Both the position numbers and the translations under genes were made by a program. From NCBI GenBank assembly GCA_949295395.1, contig CASFLB010000020.1, forward strand, positions 1-15,128: a stretch of 15,128 bases of DNA, written 5' to 3'. The DNA comes from an uncultured Pseudomonadota bacterium. GTDB taxonomy: Bacteria > Pseudomonadota > Alphaproteobacteria > RF32 > CAG-239. The notes under the pieces are model-generated. The model ran no database searches and had not been told where the DNA came from. It saw only the letters and a program-made list of their open reading frames with translations. Positions within the stretch are counted from its first letter, which is position 1; the number at the start of each line of letters is the position of its first letter. This document shows positions 1-6,082 of the stretch, piece after piece.

Positions 1-183
1 CACTAAACGGAGTAATAAAATATGATGATGCTTTTGGAATTGTTTAGAGATTAAAAACAGCTATATTAATATTTTTAACATATTGAAAAAAATAAACTAA
101 ACTGCAAAAGATCGGACAAATTGAAAAAATGACTATTTTGAAAAAAGAAACATCCGAACTTGCTGAAAGCCTTGGAAATAAAA

Positions 184-210
184 GAAAAAGCAGCCATTTT
201 CATGACTGCC
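184..210 (-). terminator. Intrinsic terminator after the second tRNA-Glu 3'-end copy
   Basis: Read on the minus strand, an 8-bp stem (arms 202-209 and 190-197, one G-U pair) closes a GAAA tetraloop (198-201). It is followed at once by a U-rich run interrupted by single bases. This is a textbook rho-independent terminator. It sits just downstream of the partial tRNA-Glu copy at 212-237, so that copy has kept, or acquired, its own transcription stop. Confidence 0.75.
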
Positions 211-211
211 G

Positions 212-237
212 TTTGTATTGGTGATCCCAACGGGACT
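212..237 (-). repeat. Direct repeat copy A: truncated tRNA-Glu 3' end
   Basis: These 26 bases are identical to 437-462. On the minus strand they contain the last 19 nt of tRNA-Glu, including the encoded CCA (219-221), plus 7 downstream bases. The match stops in the 3' side of the tRNA T-arm, after which the sequence becomes unrelated. There is no 5' half of a tRNA here, so it cannot make a functional tRNA. Duplicated tRNA 3' ends are known as attachment-site footprints of tRNA-targeting integrases, but no integrase is present; local duplication is an alternative. Confidence 0.85.
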
Positions 238-402
238 ACGCAATGCTTTGCATTGCTCGGCACAACGGCCGCTAAGCTCGTTTCAAATGCTTTCGCATTT
301 TCTCTCGCTAAGCGTTTACGTTGCTCTTGCAGACAAAAAGGCAAAACTCTTTGCCTTTTTGCTTAGCGAGCCCTCTCGAGTTCGAGCCCCTCTGTTCCTT
401 AT
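238..402. other. Hairpin-rich non-coding block between the two tRNA-end copies
   Basis: The block holds several perfect inverted repeats: 241-246/250-255 (6 bp, 3-nt loop), 285-290/295-300 (6 bp, 4-nt loop), 335-345/350-360 (11 bp, 4-nt loop), and 304-313/361-370 (10 bp), which encloses the 11-bp hairpin. The heptamer GCTAAGC also occurs at 271-277. The open frames across it look like by-products of the repeats: no convincing start context, and low-complexity translations. It may be a small mobile or palindromic repeat (REP or MITE-like) or a structured RNA. Its identity is unknown to me. Confidence 0.55.
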
Positions 403-445
403 CAATACAAAAATACCCTCCACAAGGGAGGGTGTTTTTGTATTG
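403..445 (-). terminator. Intrinsic terminator of tRNA-Glu
   Basis: A 19-bp inverted repeat (403-421 against 427-445, one T-G mismatch, 5-nt loop) overlaps the last two bases of the tRNA. On the minus strand the core is a stem of CACCCUCC against GGAGGGU, followed by AUUUUUG. It reads as a rho-independent terminator right at the tRNA 3' end. The near-symmetrical A and T tracts mean it could also stop plus-strand transcripts. Confidence 0.8.
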
Positions 446-462
446 GTGATCCCAACGGGACT
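437..462 (-). repeat. Direct repeat copy B: 3' end of the intact tRNA-Glu
   Basis: This is identical over 26 bases to 212-237, with an offset of 225. This copy belongs to the complete tRNA-Glu gene and includes the encoded CCA and the 3' side of the T-arm. Together the two copies bracket the hairpin-rich block. Confidence 0.85.
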
Positions 463-517
463 CGAACCCATATTACCACCGTGAAAGGGTGATGTCTAAC
501 CATTAGACGATGGGACC
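444..517 (-). tRNA. tRNA-Glu, anticodon UUC, CCA encoded
   Basis: The minus strand folds into a full cloverleaf of 74 nt including CCA. The acceptor stem is GGTCCCA against TGGGATC (one G-T pair) with discriminator A. The D stem is GTC/GAC. The anticodon stem TCACC/GGTGG surrounds the loop CTTTCAC, giving anticodon TTC. The T loop TTCGAGT lies on the stem ATGGG/CCCGT (one T-G pair). TTC decodes GAA and GAG. The gene has a near-consensus promoter 17-45 bases upstream and a terminator at its 3' end, so it is a single-gene transcription unit. Its 3' end is duplicated at 212-237. Confidence 0.95.
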
Positions 518-533
518 GCTTAGGACATCTGCA

Positions 534-562
534 TATATATATGGATTTTTTTGTTTGGTCAA
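534..562 (-). promoter_or_regulatory. Sigma-70 promoter of tRNA-Glu
   Basis: On the minus strand a -35 box TTGACC (557-562) is followed after exactly 17 bases by a -10 box TATATA (534-539). Initiation would fall near 527, about 10 bases before the tRNA 5' end at 517. This suits a short leader removed by RNase P. Confidence 0.75.
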
Positions 563-596
563 GCAAAAAATTTATATTTTTTCATTTTTTTTGCTT
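561..596. terminator. AT-rich inverted repeat, possible terminator
   Basis: AAGCAAAAAA (561-570) is repeated in inverted form at 587-596, with a 16-base loop. It lies 19 bases beyond the stop of the 241-residue gene, so it could end that transcript. However, the stem is mostly A-T pairs, and on the minus strand no U-run follows it. A U-rich run does follow on the plus strand. It abuts the -35 box of the tRNA promoter. This is a weak call. Confidence 0.3.
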
Positions 597-614
597 TTTT
601 TATTTTCCCCATTT

Positions 615-1340
615 CTAAAGCTCTAATTTTCCTAGATTTATGGCATCTTCCGCCGGACCTGAAACATAGGTCTTTCTCATCGGAGATTTGCCATACATTC
701 TAAATGAACGTAATCTAGCCATTTGTCCGGCTACAGGAATCTTGTTTTCTCTCATTTCTTTCAACAAGCGATTTAACTCTTCGGCTGTTGCTAAGAATAT
801 ATGACCACTTTGGCCGTCCCTACCCTTCCAATAAACTTCGCATTTACGGCTAAATGCTCTCAATGCGGCCGGTTCATCTCCATGCAAATCTCTTGGAAAC
901 GGCATACGTGGATCGCCATAAGTCATTCCATAAAAACCAGCCTCGCCACTGTCTCCATAAGGACCATAAAATCCATGTACAATATTTGTTGTCGGTAAAT
1001 CTTGCTTATCAATTAAGGCGACTCTAATTGTTGCCTTAAATCTTGTGCCACTATGCTTAACCACACTAAAGATACAAGACGGATGGACATAGTCATAGGC
1101 AACGACAGCTTCCGTTCCTATCGGTTTATTGACTTCTAAACAAAACTCTACACGCCCCGGATTATCTTGTTTTTTTAACAAATCCTTGTATCCTTTATCA
1201 AAGGCTTCCAATATCTTTTTTACATCTTCTTTGGTCGTTGTTTCTAAGGCTTTTGGTCCAACTTCAAGAGAGGCACTGTTACTATATTTTTCCAACAATT
1301 CTTCTCTGTCTGCCGCCGGTTTGAACTTTAGTTTTGCCAT
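615..1340 (-). CDS. Hypothetical protein, 241 aa
   Basis: I do not recognise this protein. It begins at an ATG preceded by a good ribosome site (GAGGAGA, about 7 bases upstream) and ends at TAG. It has no signal peptide and no hydrophobic segment, so it is probably cytoplasmic. The N-terminal third (about residues 10-65) is charged and helical. The middle (about 65-150) is strand-like, with a Gly/Tyr/Pro-rich stretch (HGFYGPYGDSGEAGFYG, about 122-138). The C-terminal part is basic. No catalytic motif is evident. It follows the flagellar operon on the same strand after a 76-base gap, but it has its own strong promoter (1376-1404). It is therefore probably an independent unit, perhaps also reached by read-through. 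A flagellar role is not supported by anything in the sequence. Confidence 0.8.
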   Translation of the reverse strand: MAKLKFKPAADREELLEKYSNSASLEVGPKALETTTKEDVKKILEAFDKGYKDLLKKQDNPGRVEFCLEVNKPIGTEAVVAYDYVHPSCIFSVVKHSGTRFKATIRVALIDKQDLPTTNIVHGFYGPYGDSGEAGFYGMTYGDPRMPFPRDLHGDEPAALRAFSRKCEVYWKGRDGQSGHIFLATAEELNRLLKEMRENKIPVAGQMARLRSFRMYGKSPMRKTYVSGPAEDAINLGKLEL

Positions 1341-1365
1341 ATTCTGTCTCCTCTCTTTGGTTGCT

Positions 1366-1386
1366 GGGGATTTTAATTTTATCCCC
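1366..1386. repeat. Inverted repeat across the -10 region
   Basis: GGGGAT (1366-1371) and ATCCCC (1381-1386) form a 6-bp dyad with a 9-base AT-only centre. It is centred exactly on the -10 box of the 241-residue gene's promoter and is placed so that a bound protein would block RNA polymerase. It could be an operator. It could also be a weak hairpin at the end of the flagellar operon, although no U-run follows. Confidence 0.35.
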
Positions 1387-1404
1387 CTTATTGTTTGATG
1401 TCAA
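1376..1404 (-). promoter_or_regulatory. Near-consensus sigma-70 promoter of the 241-aa gene
   Basis: On the minus strand a perfect -35 box TTGACA (1399-1404) is separated by 17 bases from TAAAAT (1376-1381), one base off the consensus -10. The start of transcription would be near 1369, giving a leader of about 30 bases before the ATG at 1340. The -35 box begins 13 bases after the stop of the preceding J-domain gene. Confidence 0.75.
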
Positions 1405-1416
1405 TCATTCTCGGTT

Positions 1417-2574
1417 TTAGTTTCTTTCGAAAATTTTGCTATCTTCAGGAATCTCTGCTCCTATCCCTTTTTCTAAAAATTCCGTTCGAACAAATCCCAT
1501 ATCGCCGTTATCCAACATAATGCGATACCATGCCTTATCCGGACTTATTCCCGTAACTCTAACGGTCGCTTTGTTTGCCAATATCATTATTTGATCAAAT
1601 GCGTCTGAGGGGCCATACATTACTCGCACGCTATATCCGCTCTTAACATGGTATAACATTCGGCTTGAGCTTAAATCGGAATTTATGTTCAGTATCTTGG
1701 CGACAACCATATCATCAACACTATTTCCTCCTGTCATTCTTACTTGTTGATAATAATCAATTTCATCGCCTCTCATTAAATAATAGCCTTCCAAAATGTC
1801 CGCACGCTTCATTATAATTCCGCCGATTATCATAAGCCCCAACATTATTGGAAAAAGTAACTGTATCCCTTTTAGTTTTTTATCATTCCATGGACGTATT
1901 GTTATCGTTTTAACTTGAGGAAGCTGTTTTATAAATCTATCTAGCACTTGTTTGTCTTCGGTATTAGCAAAATGCCTAGCCCATGTGGCGCAGGCCATGG
2001 CTTGGGCGTATTTTCCTTCTTGCTCATAGGCTAAAGCGTTATGAACATACAACCTCAAATTATCCTCTTTATCTCCGGCTACGCCTTTATAGTTTCTTTT
2101 GATTATGCGGATATTCTCGACAAATCCCTTTAGTGTCCACCAGCCAAGTAACCAATTTTTGATGGATGATTTGAAATATTCTTTTTCGGCCTCTTTTTCT
2201 GAACTTATCAAATTTTTGCTTGTTTTTTTCTCGCCAAATATCCAGCCTTGTTGCTCCTCTATTTTTATTTGGCGAAGAGAAATGTCTTCTCGTCCATGTC
2301 TATCCGTATATATCTTTAACGCAAAAATATCCGGAAAATTTTCTTCTCCATGCGCCAGGCAGGCTAAATCATAGGTTAGCCTTTTTTTCCCATCACTCAA
2401 AATATCATGGGCTACCGAAATTTTTTGAAAAATCTCCATGGCTTCTGTTGATTTGTTATAATCAGGATGCCATTTTTTTGCCAGTTCTCGATAATTTTGT
2501 TTTATTTCTTCCGCTCCGGCGTTTCTTTTTAACCTTAATATTTTATAATATCCGGCCGAATCTCTTTCACTCAT
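1417..2574 (-). CDS. Membrane J-domain protein with C-terminal SH3-like domain
   Basis: This 385-residue protein starts with a J domain (about 8-70). The HPD signature is at 36-38, followed by the usual helix containing KISVAHDILSD, so it should stimulate a DnaK-type chaperone. A central region (about 172-222) resembles a TPR-like helical pair (NALAYEQEGKYAQAMACATWA). One transmembrane segment follows (about 236-255). The last ~75 residues (about 308-370, with VRVMYGPSD and MGFVRTEFL) look like a bacterial SH3b domain. The J domain must face the cytoplasm to meet DnaK, so the SH3-like part is probably periplasmic, where such domains often bind peptidoglycan. The start codon overlaps the stop of the FliK-like gene (ATGA), so the two are translationally coupled and it belongs to the flagellar operon. 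Its exact function is unknown. A role in assembling or anchoring the basal body through the wall is inference. Confidence 0.85.
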   Translation of the reverse strand: MSERDSAGYYKILRLKRNAGAEEIKQNYRELAKKWHPDYNKSTEAMEIFQKISVAHDILSDGKKRLTYDLACLAHGEENFPDIFALKIYTDRHGREDISLRQIKIEEQQGWIFGEKKTSKNLISSEKEAEKEYFKSSIKNWLLGWWTLKGFVENIRIIKRNYKGVAGDKEDNLRLYVHNALAYEQEGKYAQAMACATWARHFANTEDKQVLDRFIKQLPQVKTITIRPWNDKKLKGIQLLFPIMLGLMIIGGIIMKRADILEGYYLMRGDEIDYYQQVRMTGGNSVDDMVVAKILNINSDLSSSRMLYHVKSGYSVRVMYGPSDAFDQIMILANKATVRVTGISPDKAWYRIMLDNGDMGFVRTEFLEKGIGAEIPEDSKIFERN

Positions 2575-4265
2575 ACCAAAATTCCCTGACCTTTATTGTC
2601 TTCTTTTATGTCATCTTCCCACGGTTTTATAAAATTTTCCTTAAGATTTATTTGTATTGTTCCCCAATAATCAAATTTATGAAGCGTTGTTTTATATAAT
2701 GTCATTATTTGAGAACATAAATCCTTATCCAAAAGTTTTTCGGTACGAATAATCAAGTCGAAGCGGCGTTTTTTCTCTTCTGCCAAACCATCAAACTGAA
2801 AGCCGCCCAACTGGCTAAAACGGCTTTCAACAACAAATCTTGTTCCTCCCTTTTGTGGCTTTTCTTTCTGATTTTTCTCTGTTTCTTCATCTTCTTGAGC
2901 TTGTCTTTTGACGACCAAACGAATTTGCTCAATGGTCTCGCCACTTATAATCGGAATCTCAACCATTCGCCATAAGCCTATTTCTCGATGCGATGTTTCT
3001 ATAAAGTTTTGTAAAACATTTATGGTTTCTTGTCCTCGCGGAAAAGTTTGAAGCTCTTGTATGGTTTCACGCCCAAGCCATTGGCTGATTTCTGCTGATT
3101 TTACGGCCTTCAAAAAACCTCGAATATTCACAAAAAAGTCTTTACTCTCCGGTTGCGGTATTTTTCCGCTTAAATTTTCGTTTTTTAAAAGTTTAAAAAT
3201 ATTTTTCAAAACATCAGGCTCGGCTTTTGTTTCTGCACGACCTGCTGTTGAGAACCGCCCAAAATCGGAACGAAACACTTCATCTAATTTATTTTCGATA
3301 ACTTCTCTTACTTCTTTAATTGGCAGGTCTAACTTTATGTTTTGTGGTAATTTTATATCCTTTTCAGGAAACACATTGCCGATTGCGGTTTTGAAGATGC
3401 TTCCTTGCGGATAGTCTTGAGTTTGAGCCGGAAGTGTTTTTCCTTCCAAGGCCTTAAATGCATTTATAATTGTTTTTATTGTTTCGGAAATTGGTTTATT
3501 TTGCGACACTATTTCTTTGATATTGTTAAATAATGTATTTTCTATAGCTTCCGGATTAGTGCGTGTTTGACTTTGAATTCCGTTTTCTGTCACTACCCTA
3601 TTTTCTGTTACCGTTAGTTTCGGGCTATCAAACTTTATTTCATATTCCGTCAAAGCGGTTTTGATCTCAGTCATCTGTTTTTGAGACAATCCGATTTCCT
3701 TACCAATATGTTCGATGACCTGACTTAATTTTAGAGGCTCAATATTTGTTTTAACACCTTGAAAAACATCATTTTTAATAACGTTTTCTGTTTTTTCTGC
3801 TCCGAGTGTCTTTTCTGGAATTGTATTTTGTATAAAAGTCTCTTCTGTGTTTTTTAGAGGCTCTTGCCCCTCAGGTTTTAACGCTTGCAAGCGAATTGTT
3901 ATGCCTTGCTCATTAACCCCTGAAACTTTGGCTTGTATTATCGTCCCTTTTTCGATATTTATCGGCTTATCAAAACTTATATCTTTGGCATCAATCTCAA
4001 TAATTTTTCCCGAATTCAACTGAACTTTTACCGGCGTTGTCGTTCCTTCCGGCTTTATTATCTCAGGAAGCTTTCCCTCTCCCTTGGGAACAATTGTTGT
4101 ACTTGTTGATAAGCTTTCGATAAACTCCAAAGTCATAATATCATTTGGTGTGATGCCCCCGAGTTTATCCAGAGATATATGTATGGTGCTACTGGTCACA
4201 ATGTTGCCACTGCTTGGAGCTTGCGTTTCACCGCCGCTTATTGTCGGTATCATTGTGCCATTCAT
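2571..4265 (-). CDS. Putative flagellar hook-length control protein (FliK-like)
   Basis: This is a 564-residue protein, probably cytoplasmic and then exported. I chose the ATG at 4265 because AAGGAG lies 7 bases upstream; a GTG immediately before it would add one residue. The N-terminal ~120 residues are Thr/Ser/Gly/Pro-rich with a strand-rich patch. The middle (about 125-330) is low-complexity and rich in Glu, Lys, Asn and Thr, as expected for a ruler region. The C-terminal ~90 residues carry RFVVESRFSQLGGFQFDGL, then a charged RRFDLIIR strand and a helix. This resembles the C-terminal substrate-switch domain of alphaproteobacterial FliK-type proteins. FliK measures the hook and switches export specificity through FlhB. 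Position after flhG in a flagellar operon supports this. Sequence similarity in this family is low, so the name is provisional; another export or assembly factor is possible. Confidence 0.6.
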   Translation of the reverse strand: MNGTMIPTISGGETQAPSSGNIVTSSTIHISLDKLGGITPNDIMTLEFIESLSTSTTIVPKGEGKLPEIIKPEGTTTPVKVQLNSGKIIEIDAKDISFDKPINIEKGTIIQAKVSGVNEQGITIRLQALKPEGQEPLKNTEETFIQNTIPEKTLGAEKTENVIKNDVFQGVKTNIEPLKLSQVIEHIGKEIGLSQKQMTEIKTALTEYEIKFDSPKLTVTENRVVTENGIQSQTRTNPEAIENTLFNNIKEIVSQNKPISETIKTIINAFKALEGKTLPAQTQDYPQGSIFKTAIGNVFPEKDIKLPQNIKLDLPIKEVREVIENKLDEVFRSDFGRFSTAGRAETKAEPDVLKNIFKLLKNENLSGKIPQPESKDFFVNIRGFLKAVKSAEISQWLGRETIQELQTFPRGQETINVLQNFIETSHREIGLWRMVEIPIISGETIEQIRLVVKRQAQEDEETEKNQKEKPQKGGTRFVVESRFSQLGGFQFDGLAEEKKRRFDLIIRTEKLLDKDLCSQIMTLYKTTLHKFDYWGTIQINLKENFIKPWEDDIKEDNKGQGILV

Positions 4266-4282
4266 CACTTGTCTCCTTTGAC

Positions 4283-5089
4283 TTATATCTCTTCTTTCAA
4301 TAATCTCCGTGCTATGCTTATGACGTCCTCTGCCGCTTCTGAGGTCGGATAACGGCTAAGCAACGGTATTTGATTTCTTATTGAATCTCTTACTCTTGTG
4401 TCTCTTCGGATAACTCCTAAAAGTGGCGGCTCAATTTTCAAAAAGTTTTGGCAGGCCTTACTCAATGTCTCATAAGTTCTTCGCCCTTCTCTTTCTGAAT
4501 TTACTTGATTTACCACAACATATATCTTTCTATCCGGATACTGCATTGTCATCAACTTGATAAACGCATAAGCATCCGTCAACGATGTCGGCTCTTCCGT
4601 ACAAATAACGATAATCTTGTCGGCTAAGGCAGACATTGTTCTGACCGGTTTTTCTATTCCGGCCCCAATATCTAAAATTACTTTATCATAATTTTCGGCA
4701 ACAAGTTTTAAATCTTCTCCCAAAATCTGAAGTCGTCCCTGAGGCATAGATGCTAGTCCTGCCGAACCAGAACGTCCGGCGATAATATCAAATCGCCCCT
4801 TGTCACTATGACTAATAACTTGATTTAAGGTTTTTTCTCCGGTTATGACACTACCTAAATCATGCTTGGTCATTAGCCCGAGTTGAATATCGACATTGGC
4901 TAATCCCAAATCGCCATCAAAAAGTAAAATTCTTTGCTTAAAACCACTTAGGGTTTGTGCCAGCGTTATTGAAAACCAAGTTTTGCCAACCCCACCTTTT
5001 CCTGAAGCGACGGCAATCATATTGCCCCCTTTTCCTTCCGTTATTCCTCGGGGCATTATTCTTAGCTCTTCTGTCTTCTCGTTTTCCAT
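4283..5089 (-). CDS. flhG: Flagellar number regulator FlhG (FleN/MinD-like ATPase)
   Basis: A 268-residue MinD/ParA-superfamily ATPase. The deviant Walker A box GKGGVGKT is at 30-37, with its signature lysine at 31. DGDLGLANVDIQLG (58-71) and DIGAG (140-144) follow, as in FlhG/FleN. FlhG limits the number of flagella at the pole and acts with the GTPase FlhF, encoded just upstream (gap 23 bases). The start ATG has AGGAAG about 8 bases before it. The N-terminal tail (1-23) does not show the DQAxxLR motif that, in characterised FlhG proteins, activates FlhF. The C-terminal end (ISIARRLLKEE) is an amphipathic helix, possibly the membrane-targeting sequence. The next gene starts 17 bases on. Confidence 0.95.
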   Translation of the reverse strand: MENEKTEELRIMPRGITEGKGGNMIAVASGKGGVGKTWFSITLAQTLSGFKQRILLFDGDLGLANVDIQLGLMTKHDLGSVITGEKTLNQVISHSDKGRFDIIAGRSGSAGLASMPQGRLQILGEDLKLVAENYDKVILDIGAGIEKPVRTMSALADKIIVICTEEPTSLTDAYAFIKLMTMQYPDRKIYVVVNQVNSEREGRRTYETLSKACQNFLKIEPPLLGVIRRDTRVRDSIRNQIPLLSRYPTSEAAEDVISIARRLLKEEI

Positions 5090-5112
5090 GTTTTAACTTC
5101 CTTCTTTTTGCG

Positions 5113-6066
5113 TTAAACTAAAAGAAGACGCGCCAGAGATTTTGCATCTATCTTGGCTATCCCCTGTACGATTGATGAACTGACACCGGCAGCGCCTAAG
5201 GCCATTCCGGTGCTCTCGGCTACGGATATTATCCCTCCGATACGCCTTGTTAAATCCATGCGTGTCGGCAACAAATATCTTGCCCCTAGTTTTGAAAATA
5301 TCTCAGCTATTTCTACCGAATCATAAGAATTTCGGCCAGCATCCATTGTCATAATCACATCGGCTTTCAAAGCTCGGACTAAGGGGCTAATCAAGGAAAC
5401 CTCTTTCTCCTCAAACGGATTTATGCCCGGCGTATCCACTAAAACCAACTCATAGCGTTCCGCCGATGAAGCGGCCTTTTCATATAAACTTTGGGCATCT
5501 TTGGCACAAGAAAACGGAGTTTCTAATATCTCTGCAAAGGCTTGAAGCTGATTATTGGCTCCGGCGCGAATATTGTCCGTGCTGACAATGCAACAACTTA
5601 TTTTCTTAAATTTGGCTTGTGTCGCAACTTTGGCTATTGCTGTCGACTTCCCGCTGCCGGTTATTCCCATAAACAGCTTAAAAGGATGTTTTCTCTCCAA
5701 CATTTTGTAATAGCCAAACATCTTATTTAAGCAACGTTCTAATAAAACTTTATCGTCTTTTTCGCCGCTGTCATAATATTCTTGGCGGATATTGGCTAAT
5801 ATCTTTTCTCTGGTTTGTTTTATAACTCCATGATATTTTAGACTTTCTCTTATGCGGCTATCATCAAAATCACGACGTCGAGGCTCTGGAAAAACTTCTT
5901 CCTTCTCACTAAAGCTAAAATCTTTTTCCTCCTCTGCCGCGGTTATTCTAACCCCACCGTCCTCCGTATTTTCTGTATTGACGATAATGGCATCAGCGCC
6001 TAGCTCTTGCTTCACTAAAGCAAAGGCCTCGTTCATGTTCGCGGCTGTGTATGTTTTTAATCTCAT
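5113..6066 (-). CDS. flhF: Flagellar biosynthesis SRP-type GTPase FlhF
   Basis: FlhF is the third SRP-family GTPase, after Ffh and FtsY, and marks the pole for flagellar assembly. The N-terminus MRLKTYTAANMNEAFALVKQ matches the family's opening. A short acidic linker leads into the N and G domains. G1 is GITGSGKS (134-141) and G2 lies in STDNIRAGANNQLQAFAE (162-179). G3 reads DTPGI (211-215), where SRP GTPases usually have DTAGR. G4 is TRMD (268-271), against the usual TKLD. At 317 residues it is shorter than many FlhF proteins because the N-terminal B domain is brief. It lies 16 bases after flhA and 23 before flhG, the usual flhA-flhF-flhG order. FlhF/FlhG pairs are typical of bacteria with polar flagella, so this organism is probably polarly flagellated. 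Confidence 0.95.
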   Translation of the reverse strand: MRLKTYTAANMNEAFALVKQELGADAIIVNTENTEDGGVRITAAEEEKDFSFSEKEEVFPEPRRRDFDDSRIRESLKYHGVIKQTREKILANIRQEYYDSGEKDDKVLLERCLNKMFGYYKMLERKHPFKLFMGITGSGKSTAIAKVATQAKFKKISCCIVSTDNIRAGANNQLQAFAEILETPFSCAKDAQSLYEKAASSAERYELVLVDTPGINPFEEKEVSLISPLVRALKADVIMTMDAGRNSYDSVEIAEIFSKLGARYLLPTRMDLTRRIGGIISVAESTGMALGAAGVSSSIVQGIAKIDAKSLARLLLV

Positions 6067-6082
6067 GCTCTGCTCTTATCCG

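Noticed and set aside
22..54. Tiny plus-strand frame of 10 codons with GGAG upstream
   Set aside because: Ten codons with three consecutive ATG at the window edge; nothing separates it from chance.
376..392. GTTCGAGCC, matching the T-loop consensus of a second tRNA
   Set aside because: The flanking bases do not pair as a T-stem beyond the first position, and no acceptor, D or anticodon arm can be found.
160..484. Overlapping plus-strand open frames of 68 and 88 codons, and an 89-codon minus-strand frame (75-344)
   Set aside because: They run through the tRNA-end copies, terminators and palindromes, have no convincing ribosome site, and give repeat-driven translations.
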